Assembly (NCBI GenBank): GCA_024645065.1
Contig: JAHEGP010000117.1
Coordinates: 1-9,244 of the forward strand
Direction: 5' to 3'
Length of the DNA: 9,244 nucleotides
DNA from: Cellvibrionales bacterium
GTDB taxonomy: Bacteria; Pseudomonadota; Gammaproteobacteria; Pseudomonadales; JAHEGP01
The position numbers were made by a program, and so were the translations under genes. This document shows positions 1 to 6,125 of this stretch, one piece after another. Position 1 is the first letter of the stretch. The number at the start of each line of letters is the position of its first letter. The notes beneath the pieces are model-generated. The model had not been told where the DNA came from. It searched no databases and was given only the letters and a program-made list of their open reading frames with translations.

Positions 1-198
1 GTATGACCAGAGCCCCTGCGGCACTAACACCCGCTCGATGGTGGAAAGTTGCGCAGCGATGCCAGCATCGGCTCCCGCACGGTGCACCGCATCAATCATC
101 AGCGCAATCGGCTCAAGCGCCAGGCCTGGATCGTCCTGGCGTTGCTCTATGATTCCTATACCCACCAATACAGGTGTTCGGGGATCCAGCTCCGACAT
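1..198 (-). CDS. Thiolase-like acetyl-CoA acetyltransferase, N-terminal part (cut by window edge)
   Basis: Only the first 66 codons are present; the frame is open to base 1 and continues outside the window. The peptide starts MSELDPRTPVLVGIG and contains ALMIDAVHRAGADAG and VLVPQGLWSY. I recognise these as the N-terminus of the thiolase-superfamily group annotated as acetyl-CoA acetyltransferase (SCP-x/thiolase-like), where a PRTPVLVG strand is followed by a RAGADAG helix and a VPQGLWSY segment. Family members bind acyl-CoA and are usually linked to fatty-acid or sterol side-chain metabolism. The catalytic Cys and His lie beyond the visible part, so activity cannot be judged. The ATG at 198-196 has GGAGTG six bases upstream (205-210). 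The nearby acyl-CoA synthetase and acyl-CoA dehydrogenase support a lipid-catabolic role. The family call is fairly sure, the substrate unknown. Confidence 0.75.
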   Translation of the reverse strand, partial: MSELDPRTPVLVGIGIIEQRQDDPGLALEPIALMIDAVHRAGADAGIAAQLSTIERVLVPQGLWSY

Positions 199-244
199 AT
201 TGTTCACTCCACTTTCCAGGTTTCTGGCATGTCATTGGGACTTA

Positions 245-257
245 TTGTAGCGATAAT
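245..257 (-). promoter_or_regulatory. Possible shared operator/promoter element upstream of thiolase-like gene
   Basis: On the minus strand this reads ATTATCGCTACAA, 46 bases before the start codon. It resembles the plus-strand ATTATCGTTATAG upstream of the aldehyde dehydrogenase (10 of 13 positions) and, more weakly, the TCGTTATAG element upstream of the acyl-CoA synthetase. It overlaps the best -10-like hexamer of this gene (TACAAT). No regulator gene is in the window, so the role is inferred only. Confidence 0.3.
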
Positions 258-488
258 ATCACCGCTGGCGATCACGGTATTTCGGGTATTGGCGAGCTGA
301 GCAACAGAATCAGCCCGCAACAGGCTCTTGGTCTCGCAGGCAATGGTTTGGGCCGCACCCGGCTAGTCCTTGCCAAGAGTGATAACGACGCCCTGCCGCT
401 TTGGGATTTTTCGAGAAGCCGTGCAGCGTCTCGGGATTCACCCCAAGGGTGCGCAGAGTTACAGTTTCTATCGCATACATATCAGGCA

Positions 489-526
489 CTTATTGAATAT
501 CGAAGAGTTCGACTGCGGTTTCCAGG
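489..526 (+). repeat. Left copy of a 38-base dispersed inverted repeat flanking the phospholipase D gene
   Basis: Aligned with the reverse complement of 2313-2350, 33 of 38 bases match. In the core (503-526 versus 2336-2313) 23 of 24 match: AAGAGTTCGACTGC, then G or A, then GTTTCCAGG. The two copies point towards each other across the phospholipase D gene. A match this long is far above chance in 9 kb. Similarity fades beyond the ends. The origin is unknown; terminal inverted repeats, duplicated regulator sites and remnants of a duplicated sequence are all possible. Confidence 0.7.
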
Positions 527-645
527 ATCATCGACTTTTACGGTCCCGGCATTGCCGGTCGTGTACCGGGACGCTATTACGGAAAAGGTGTTCCGCCCGC
601 AGCTAAAGCCACAGAGTTGAGGACGGATAGGTCACTGGATAATGC

Positions 646-2085
646 CTAGAAAGAACTCATCCCGCTCCACTCCATAAAGCGGCAGACGAGATTTTTCAGC
701 GCTGACTGTTCTGCATAGCGGTCATAGTCGGCGGTAAAAATGCGCCCCCCCTGATTACTCCAGGCACTATCGAAGTAGGCGGTGGCACGCTCGAACACCG
801 GCTCCGAGCTGTGACCCCAAACCACCGCATTGAGCTCCAGGTTGAAGTCGCCAAGGTTGCGCCGGGTAAAATTGGCCGACCCCAGCAGCAGGTTTGCATG
901 GTCCCGCTCATCCCTGGTCATCAGCATCTTGGTATGAAACTGTTCGCCATGAGTGGCGGCCCAGCGCAGTCGGATGCCGGGGCTTTGCAACAATTCGGCT
1001 GCAACCTGGCGATTAGGGATACCGCCCTTGGCGTGGCCGAAGGCGTCCTTGTTTGGATCGAGTATCAATCGCACTGGCACCCCGGCGTAGGCAGCCGCTT
1101 TCAGCGCTTTTACAATATCGCGATCGGACAGGTAGAACATGGCAAGATCAATCTCACTGGCTCTGCCAATCAGCTCGAGGGCCGTTTGTTTTATCTGCTG
1201 CTCACTGACGATTTGCATCTGCAAAGCGCCGCCCGAGCTCGATTCTTTTGCCGGTTTGCTCGACCCACCCGCATGGGCGTCAAGCACGCTTCGAAGAAGC
1301 TGATGGGGCCCACCGGAAAACCGCATCACCGCCTGTTCAGCCACCAGCAGGTCATGCGCTGCCGCCCCGGTAAATTGCAGTGCCACGTTTTCATGGGCGC
1401 TGCTGCCGTCATGGGCATTGGCAGAGGTAATCAGCCCCACCAGGCCTGCCGGGCCGTCTGTCACCACTACCTTACGATGATTCGCCTTGAAATTTGCCAG
1501 CGCCAGGTAAGACCTCAGGCTGACCCGACCACTGCCGAAGGGGTTGGGCAATATCCCACCGACACTGTTGCCAAAGGGTTGTACAAACGATCGCCAAAGT
1601 GCCGAATAAACCGCATTGCTGTCCCTCAGTCTCGTCAAATCCGTCGTGGTAACGTGAACACCCGCCGCCCTGAGCTTCTCTAGTTGCGGCGAGGCGATAC
1701 CCGCGTATACGGTATTGATCGGATCGGTTATCAAAAAAATCTGGATACCGGGCATCGCTTTGCTGCGAGCCACGAGTCGCTCGGTGAGTTCCCGGGCAAG
1801 TTTGCGCGTAGTCTCCGGCCTGCTCCCCTGAAACTCGTTAAACAGGAACATATCCACCAGAACCAGGCTCTCGGCACCGTCTATCATCCTGAAAACGGTG
1901 TCGAAGATCTCCTGCTCGACTCGACGCTCATCGCCTTGAACATAGCTCAGGTCACGCAAGAAGCGCACGTCGGTGACCACCCTCGCGGGGCCCCGGTAGG
2001 AGGTGCCATCGGGCAGGGCTTTGCGAGTTTGGTAAATCGCTACACCGGCCAAAAGCGCCAACAGCAGCAGCAACGACAGGCGCAC
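646..2085 (-). CDS. Membrane-anchored phospholipase D-family (HKD) protein
   Basis: The protein has 479 residues from the chosen GTG start. The N-terminus is a hydrophobic run (RLSLLLLLALLAGVAIY, about residues 2-18) that fits an uncleaved anchor or signal sequence, placing the enzyme at the membrane or in the periplasm. It has two phospholipase D half-sites. The first is HRKVVVTD (His203, Lys205, Asp210) followed by SAN. The second is HTK (His384, Lys386) followed by GSANFTRRNLGD at 402-413. A DPNKDAFG segment lies between them. Known family chemistry is phosphodiester transfer through a phospho-His intermediate; lipids, cardiolipin or nucleic acid are possible substrates and cannot be told apart here. 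The second motif is slightly off: Arg stands where HxKx4D expects Asp, with Asp one position later. A longer reading from TTG at 2199 adds 38 residues without a ribosome binding site, so I prefer GTG. Spacers of about 450 bases on both sides suggest its own transcript. Confidence 0.85.
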   Translation of the reverse strand: MRLSLLLLLALLAGVAIYQTRKALPDGTSYRGPARVVTDVRFLRDLSYVQGDERRVEQEIFDTVFRMIDGAESLVLVDMFLFNEFQGSRPETTRKLARELTERLVARSKAMPGIQIFLITDPINTVYAGIASPQLEKLRAAGVHVTTTDLTRLRDSNAVYSALWRSFVQPFGNSVGGILPNPFGSGRVSLRSYLALANFKANHRKVVVTDGPAGLVGLITSANAHDGSSAHENVALQFTGAAAHDLLVAEQAVMRFSGGPHQLLRSVLDAHAGGSSKPAKESSSGGALQMQIVSEQQIKQTALELIGRASEIDLAMFYLSDRDIVKALKAAAYAGVPVRLILDPNKDAFGHAKGGIPNRQVAAELLQSPGIRLRWAATHGEQFHTKMLMTRDERDHANLLLGSANFTRRNLGDFNLELNAVVWGHSSEPVFERATAYFDSAWSNQGGRIFTADYDRYAEQSALKNLVCRFMEWSGMSSF

Positions 2086-2090
2086 AAATC

Positions 2091-2095
2091 CCTCC
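2091..2095 (-). promoter_or_regulatory. Ribosome binding site that sets the GTG start of the phospholipase D gene
   Basis: The minus strand reads GGAGG, five bases, then GTG (2085-2083). This spacing is close to ideal, and the GTG sits directly before the hydrophobic N-terminal segment. The TTG at 2199-2197 in the same frame lacks such a site. Confidence 0.7.
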
Positions 2096-2312
2096 AGGCT
2101 GTGGCTCGCCAGTGGTAGATAGTGATCTCCGTTCAACAGACATGCTCCCTCAGTCCGCCAAGCCGTTCCATCGGGCGGCTTCCTGGCACTCCCCCGCAAG
2201 CATATAACCCGGGGGCAACGAACAGCTTCGTAGCATCCCGCTAGTGGCGCCGGTTAACAATCAATGAGAAGGCCAGTTGCCGACAGCGGTGCCCTGGCAA
2301 ATGCTGATTAAA

Positions 2313-2350
2313 CCTGGAAACTGCAGTCGAACTCTTTGAAAATCATTAAG
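2313..2350 (-). repeat. Right copy of the 38-base dispersed inverted repeat
   Basis: This is the partner of the copy at 489-526, in opposite orientation. It contains the 8-base palindrome ACTGCAGT, which is ACTGCGGT in the left copy. It lies about 230 to 265 bases upstream of the phospholipase D start, within that gene's likely control region. On the minus strand a 12-codon reading frame (MIFKEFDCSFQV) starts inside this copy and runs past its core, but it has no evident ribosome binding site. Confidence 0.7.
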
Positions 2351-2467
2351 GACCAATGCCGCACCATCCGCCGTTACCCTGGCCCTTGCAGAAACGCTTC
2401 GACAAGCATACCGATTCGATCAGTGAATGGGTTCGAGCGCGGGTTGATTCTGGAGAACCTGCAAAGC

Positions 2468-2531
2468 AAGCCCTGCCGGACACGGCGGTTACGCTGCAAC
2501 CGCCGCGTCCGACAAATGCTCGACAGGGCTT
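2468..2531 (-). terminator. Long hairpin after the acyl-CoA synthetase gene, probable terminator
   Basis: Outer arms AAGCCCTG (2468-2475) and CAGGGCTT (2524-2531) are perfectly complementary and begin directly after the stop codon. Inside is a second hairpin: CGGAC (2477-2481), one mismatch, CGGCGGTT (2483-2490), a seven-base loop, AACCGCCG (2498-2505), one mismatch, GTCCG (2507-2511). That gives about 13 paired bases around one mismatch, plus the 8-base outer stem. The minus strand continues GCTTTGCAGG, so there is no proper U tract. It may be a terminator or an RNA-stabilising 3' structure. Confidence 0.55.
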
Positions 2532-4223
2532 TCAGGCCTCGTCTTCCTCCCATACCACGGTAGCCTTGGAATCACGGTATTTTTCCAGCAGGTTCTGGTA
2601 TACCGTTTCGATGGAGTTGCGCTTTATTTTCAGCGTTGGCGTCAACATGCCGTTATCCGGGGACCAGGGCTCGGATGCGATAAACAAACGATCCAGAATC
2701 TCGTGGTGCTCCAGGTTTTTATTCACCGACTTGGCCAGATCAAGCAATTGTTGCGTCAGTTCCTGCTTGCCCGCCGGAAGCATCGCCTTGGCGGTTTCTG
2801 ACAACTCGATCACTGCCAGCGGCTGGGAGTGACCCGACCCCACCACGCAAACCTGCTCGATCAACGGGTTGCCAGCCAGCATACCCTCTATCTTGTTGGG
2901 CTGAACGAACTTCCCTTTCTCGGTCTTGAAAACGTCTTTCACCCGCCCGGTTATCTTGAGGTAACCATCACTGCTGATTTCGCCCCGGTCGCCGGTGTGC
3001 AACCAGCCGTCGACAATCGTCTCAGCGGTTTTTTCCGGATCGAGGTAATACCCTTTCATCAGGGTTGGCGAGCGGATCACGATTTCCCCGGCATCCGTAA
3101 TCTTCACCTCGTTGCCGGGCAAGACCTTGATGGAGCCGACGGTACCGAAGCGAACCGCACCGGGAGCATTGATCGCAGGGCCATAGGCCAGGTTTTCGGT
3201 CATGCCATAGCCTTCGTTGATGCTGATACCGATCTTCTCGTACCATTCCAGCAGGTCCATCGCAATGGGCGCGGCACCGGAAATAACCAGCCGTGCCTGA
3301 TCGAGACCGAGCCCTTTTTGTACCTTCTTGCGCACAAAGTGGTTAACGATCGGAATATGCAGCAATTTGTCCAGTTTCTCGTCGGGCATTTTTGCGGTGA
3401 TGCCCTGCTGGAATTTCTTCCACAGACGTGGCACCGAGAAGAATAGCGTCGGGCGGGTATCAGCAAGGTTCTGCTGAAAGGTACTCAGCGATTCGGTAAA
3501 GGTGATTTGCGCGCTGGAGTAGGTTGCCGTACCGAACATCAACAGGCGCTCGGCAATGTGAGAGAGCGGCAGAAACGACAAGCCCCGATCGGCGGAGCTT
3601 ATATTGAAGGTCTTGATAGAGTTGGCAGCGCCAAAGGAAAAGCTGCCAAAGGTATGCATGACGCCTTTGGGATTGCCCGTGGTTCCCGAGGTATAAATGA
3701 TCGTCATGATCTCATCGGCATCGTAGACCGGAGATTCCGCGTAGGGCTGGTTGGCAGCCAGCAAATCCTTCCACTGGTGGTCTATCCGCTTCATACCGGT
3801 ATCGTAGGGCATGGCAATACGAATAACGTGCTCCGGAATGCCGGGCTCCATACTGGCCGCGTCGTCCAGTTTGCCGATAATGATTGCCTTGCAATCGCTA
3901 TGCTTGAGAACGTACGCGACGGACTCGGCATTTTGCATGGGGTAAAGCGGCACACTGATCATGCCCGCCAACTGGACAGCGTAATCGGAGATGAACCATT
4001 CGGCACAATTCTTGGCCAGGATGGCAACACGATCGCCCTTTGCAAGACCCAATCCGCTCAGCGCCGAAGCCATTCGACGCATTTGATCGTCGACATCGCG
4101 CCAGGTCAGCTCATCATATTGACCATTGCGTGGTTGACGCAAATAAACGAAATCAGGCTTGGTTTTCACCCATTCGTACACTTTCTCGAGGGGCGTTGGG
4201 TATACAGTCGGTGATGCTGCCAT
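2532..4223 (-). CDS. Long-chain acyl-CoA synthetase, AMP-forming (FAA1-like)
   Basis: This 563-residue enzyme of the ANL/AMP-binding superfamily activates a carboxylic acid to its acyl-CoA through an acyl-adenylate, in the cytoplasm or at the inner membrane. Visible motifs in order: the ATP-binding loop YTSGTTGNPKG at 177-187; EGYGMTE at 337-343; the hinge-side LHTGDRG at 408-414; ITGRVKD and KTEKGKFVQPNKIE at 424-446; and the C-terminal TPTLKIKR, with Lys532 as the likely catalytic lysine. The order and length match full FAA1-type (COG1022) synthetases, which usually take medium- to very-long-chain fatty acids, but chain length cannot be read from the sequence. The ATG at 4223-4221 has GGAGG seven bases upstream (4231-4235). 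It lies 184 bases after the aldehyde dehydrogenase gene, whose acid product it could activate. It ends in a long hairpin. No broken motif is seen. Confidence 0.93.
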   Translation of the reverse strand: MAASPTVYPTPLEKVYEWVKTKPDFVYLRQPRNGQYDELTWRDVDDQMRRMASALSGLGLAKGDRVAILAKNCAEWFISDYAVQLAGMISVPLYPMQNAESVAYVLKHSDCKAIIIGKLDDAASMEPGIPEHVIRIAMPYDTGMKRIDHQWKDLLAANQPYAESPVYDADEIMTIIYTSGTTGNPKGVMHTFGSFSFGAANSIKTFNISSADRGLSFLPLSHIAERLLMFGTATYSSAQITFTESLSTFQQNLADTRPTLFFSVPRLWKKFQQGITAKMPDEKLDKLLHIPIVNHFVRKKVQKGLGLDQARLVISGAAPIAMDLLEWYEKIGISINEGYGMTENLAYGPAINAPGAVRFGTVGSIKVLPGNEVKITDAGEIVIRSPTLMKGYYLDPEKTAETIVDGWLHTGDRGEISSDGYLKITGRVKDVFKTEKGKFVQPNKIEGMLAGNPLIEQVCVVGSGHSQPLAVIELSETAKAMLPAGKQELTQQLLDLAKSVNKNLEHHEILDRLFIASEPWSPDNGMLTPTLKIKRNSIETVYQNLLEKYRDSKATVVWEEDEA

Positions 4224-4407
4224 GGTGTTACCTCCAATTTATTTTGACTATGTCGTTATAGTTCCAGAGCCCTTTACGGAAGAGGGCCGCGACCGATGCC
4301 GACGAGTGCCTTGCTCGCCACCTTGCCTGAAACTCAGGGTGAGAACATAAAACCTCACTGCCGAAATGTCTACGACTATCGGTTACAGTGGTCCCTCTCG
4401 TCTCAAG
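4224..4407. other. 184-base control region between aldehyde dehydrogenase and acyl-CoA synthetase genes
   Basis: The spacer is long enough for an independent promoter for the acyl-CoA synthetase. It contains the inverted repeat at 4247-4262 and weak minus-strand hairpins, CCTGA-GTT-TCAGG and GCCCT-9-AGGGC. I see no strong terminator for the aldehyde dehydrogenase, so some read-through into the synthetase gene is possible. Confidence 0.45.
4247..4262 (-). promoter_or_regulatory. Possible operator and -10 element of the acyl-CoA synthetase gene
   Basis: ACTAT (4247-4251) and ATAGT (4258-4262) form a perfect inverted repeat around a six-base spacer. The minus strand contains CTATAACGA (4261-4253), of which TATAAC is a fair -10 hexamer. 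The same nine bases occur upstream of the aldehyde dehydrogenase at nearly the same distance from the start codon (29 versus 32 bases). No convincing -35 is seen. Confidence 0.35.
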
Positions 4408-5925
4408 CTAGAAGAACCCCAAGGGGTTGATGTCGTAGCTGACCAAAAGGTTTTTGGTCTGTTGATAGTGCTCCAGTGCCATCTTGTGCGTCTCACGGCC
4501 GACTCCGGATTTCTTGTACCCACCGAAGGCGGCATGGGCGGGATAGGCGTGATAACAATTTATCCAGACGCGACCTGCCTGAATCTGCCTGCCCATGCGG
4601 TAGGCCCGATTGGTATCGCGGGTCCAGACCCCCGCCCCCAGACCGAATTCGGTATCATTGGCTATCGCGATCGCCTCGGCCTCATCCTTGAAGCGGGTAA
4701 CCGCCACTACCGGGCCAAAAATTTCTTCCTGGAACACCCGCATATCGTTGGTGCCAGACAGCAAGGTCGCCTGGATATAGTAGCCTCGGTCAAAGCCTTC
4801 GATCTTGTCGACCTCGCCACCCACCAAAACTTCGGCGCCTTCCTTTTTGCCGATATCGATATAGCCCATGATCTTGTCGAATTGCTCCAGTGATACCTGG
4901 GCGCCCACCATGGTCTCGGGGTCGAGGGGGTTGCCACGCACTATCTGCTTGATGCGCTCTACCACCATTTCCATGAATGTGTCGTAAATTGACTCGTGAA
5001 CCAGTGCCCGAGAGGGACAGGTACAGACCTCGCCCTGATTAAAGAATCCCAGCACCAGGCCCTCGACACACTTACTCAGGTACTCGTCTTCGAAGTCGGC
5101 GATATCCTCGAAATAAATATTGGGCGATTTGCCCCCCAGCTCTACCGTCGAAGGGATGATATTCTCGGCGGCACACTTGAGGATATGGGAGCCCACCGGC
5201 GTCGACCCGGTGAATGCGATCTTGGCGATGCGCTTGCTGGTGGCCAACGCCTGCCCGGCCTCTTCTCCATAGCCGTTGACGATATTGATGACACCATCGG
5301 GAAACAAATCAACGACCAGCTCCATCAGTACCATGATCGACGCGGGGGTTTGCTCAGCCGGCTTCAAAACCACGCAGTTACCTGCCGCCAGCGCCGGCGC
5401 AAGCTTCCAGGCAGCCATGAGAATGGGAAAGTTCCAGGGAATGATCTGACCCACCACGCCAAGCGGCTCATGAAAATGGTACGCCACCGTGGTGTGATCG
5501 ATCTCCGCCAGGCTGCCTTCCTGGGCCCGTATACAGCCGGCGAAATAGCGGAAATGGTCCGCCGCGAGGGGCATGTCTGCGGCCAGTGTCTCGCGCACCG
5601 CCTTGCCATTGTCCCAGGTCTCGGCCACCGCAAGCATTTCAAGGTTGGCCTCAATGCGATCCGCAACTTGCAACAGCAGGTTCGCGCGCTCGGCAGCCGG
5701 CGTGCGACCCCAGGCTTCACGCGCGGCATGGGCCGCATCCAGGGCAAGATCTATATCTTCGGCACTGGACCGGGCGACCTGGCAAAAGACCTCGCCGCTT
5801 ACCGGCGTTACATTATCGAAGTATTGGCCGTTAACGGGAGGGACCCACCGACCACCAATGAGATTATCGTAGCGGCTCTTGAACGTTACCGGCGAACCGG
5901 CTTCGCCGGGCTTGGGAAATGTCAT
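4408..5925 (-). CDS. exaC: NAD(P)+-dependent aldehyde dehydrogenase, ExaC/AldB type
   Basis: A full-length aldehyde dehydrogenase of 505 residues, oxidising aldehydes to carboxylic acids in the cytoplasm. Key features: PWNFP with Asn165 in the oxyanion site; the cofactor-binding segment FTGSTPVG at 238-245; ELGGKSP with general-base Glu262; and NQGEVCTCPSR with catalytic Cys301 and a second Cys at 303. EEIFGPVV follows, and the C-terminus is SYDINPLGFF. The CTCPSR signature, the WDNGKAVRET and FRYFAGCIRAQEGS blocks and the NPLGFF end match Pseudomonas ExaC and E. coli AldB, known for acetaldehyde and other short aldehydes in alcohol use. The gene symbol is by family resemblance; no PQQ-alcohol dehydrogenase neighbour is visible, so ethanol oxidation is not shown. 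The ATG at 5925-5923 has AAGGAGG ten bases upstream. The acyl-CoA synthetase downstream could take up the acid product. Confidence 0.93.
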   Translation of the reverse strand: MTFPKPGEAGSPVTFKSRYDNLIGGRWVPPVNGQYFDNVTPVSGEVFCQVARSSAEDIDLALDAAHAAREAWGRTPAAERANLLLQVADRIEANLEMLAVAETWDNGKAVRETLAADMPLAADHFRYFAGCIRAQEGSLAEIDHTTVAYHFHEPLGVVGQIIPWNFPILMAAWKLAPALAAGNCVVLKPAEQTPASIMVLMELVVDLFPDGVINIVNGYGEEAGQALATSKRIAKIAFTGSTPVGSHILKCAAENIIPSTVELGGKSPNIYFEDIADFEDEYLSKCVEGLVLGFFNQGEVCTCPSRALVHESIYDTFMEMVVERIKQIVRGNPLDPETMVGAQVSLEQFDKIMGYIDIGKKEGAEVLVGGEVDKIEGFDRGYYIQATLLSGTNDMRVFQEEIFGPVVAVTRFKDEAEAIAIANDTEFGLGAGVWTRDTNRAYRMGRQIQAGRVWINCYHAYPAHAAFGGYKKSGVGRETHKMALEHYQQTKNLLVSYDINPLGFF

Positions 5926-5950
5926 GGCAGTACTTCCTCCTTCGCGACTT

Positions 5951-5966
5951 ACAATTATCGTTATAG
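5951..5966 (-). promoter_or_regulatory. Possible promoter/operator element of the aldehyde dehydrogenase gene
   Basis: The minus strand reads CTATAACGATAATTGT. It offers two overlapping -10-like hexamers (TATAAC and GATAAT), and its first nine bases are identical to the element upstream of the acyl-CoA synthetase. It begins 25 bases upstream of the start codon, just before the ribosome binding site. No clear -35 is seen, so the role as operator or promoter is inferred. Confidence 0.35.
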
Positions 5967-6055
5967 CCCTGGCTGAGCTGACGTTTACCAGGACCCGCCA
6001 ACCCCCATGGGAAACTCAAACTACCATTGTCAAATCAGGCGTGCAACCACCGCCG

Positions 6056-6125
6056 GAAAAAGCGCCAGCTGATCTGCCGCCCGGTGACCAGCTACCGGAT
6101 TGAGAGCCACCTTGAAGCTGGCGCT
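6056..6125 (-). terminator. Rho-independent-type terminator of the acyl-CoA dehydrogenase gene
   Basis: On the minus strand the perfect 10-base arms AGCGCCAGCT (6125-6116) and AGCTGGCGCT (6070-6061) enclose about 45 bases and are followed by a short T run (6060-6057). Within the loop CCGGT and ACCGG (6098-6094 and 6085-6081) make a second hairpin. The first arm overlaps the TAG stop codon (6126-6124). The U tract is short and the loop large, but stem strength and position support termination here, separating this gene from the aldehyde dehydrogenase. Confidence 0.7.

Larger units (their letters stand above)
199..645. other. 447-base spacer between thiolase-like gene and phospholipase D gene
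   Basis: I find no convincing gene here. It should hold the promoter of the thiolase-like gene (a TACAAT hexamer lies on the minus strand at 243-248) and the 3' untranslated region of the phospholipase D gene. A plus-strand frame is open from 174 to 620, but it overlaps the thiolase start and has no recognisable domain. Visible structure: CTCTTGG at 325-331 pairs with CCAAGAG at 373-379; CCGGC at 546-550 pairs with GCCGG at 554-558; and one copy of a dispersed 38-base repeat lies at 489-526. No T-rich terminator is seen after the phospholipase D stop codon. Confidence 0.6.
2086..2531. other. 446-base spacer between phospholipase D and acyl-CoA synthetase genes
   Basis: No gene is supported. 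In the minus-strand direction it holds the 3' hairpin of the acyl-CoA synthetase gene (2468-2531), then the right copy of the dispersed repeat (2313-2350), then the presumed promoter and leader of the phospholipase D gene. Short open frames on both strands here lack ribosome binding sites and family signatures. No clear -35/-10 pair stands out. TATATG at about 2200-2205 on the minus strand is a weak -10 candidate. Confidence 0.55.

Noticed and set aside
174..620. Plus-strand 148-codon frame across the first spacer
   Set aside because: It overlaps the thiolase-like start on the other strand, has no ribosome binding site or known motif, and all neighbours are on the minus strand. The part over the dispersed repeat can be read in several frames.
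811..1683. Plus-strand 290-codon frame opposite the phospholipase D gene
   Set aside because: It is a shadow of the real minus-strand gene, which carries both HKD motifs; the antisense product resembles no family.
489..2350. Phospholipase D gene as part of a CBASS/anti-phage defence cassette
   Set aside because: No cyclase, helicase, nuclease or other defence partner is nearby; an N-terminal anchor suggests a membrane or periplasmic enzyme instead.
2477..2511. Resemblance of the GGCGGTT/AACCGCC hairpin to an integron attC site
   Set aside because: The core-site pattern (RYYYAAC ... GTTRRRY at the ends) and cassette context are missing, and the hairpin sits directly after a housekeeping-type gene.
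3507..4214. Plus-strand 235-codon frame opposite the acyl-CoA synthetase
   Set aside because: It is a shadow frame; the opposite strand has the complete set of AMP-binding motifs.
4996..5976. Plus-strand 326-codon open frame opposite the aldehyde dehydrogenase
   Set aside because: It is antisense to a strongly conserved gene, with composition typical of a GC-rich shadow frame and no domain.
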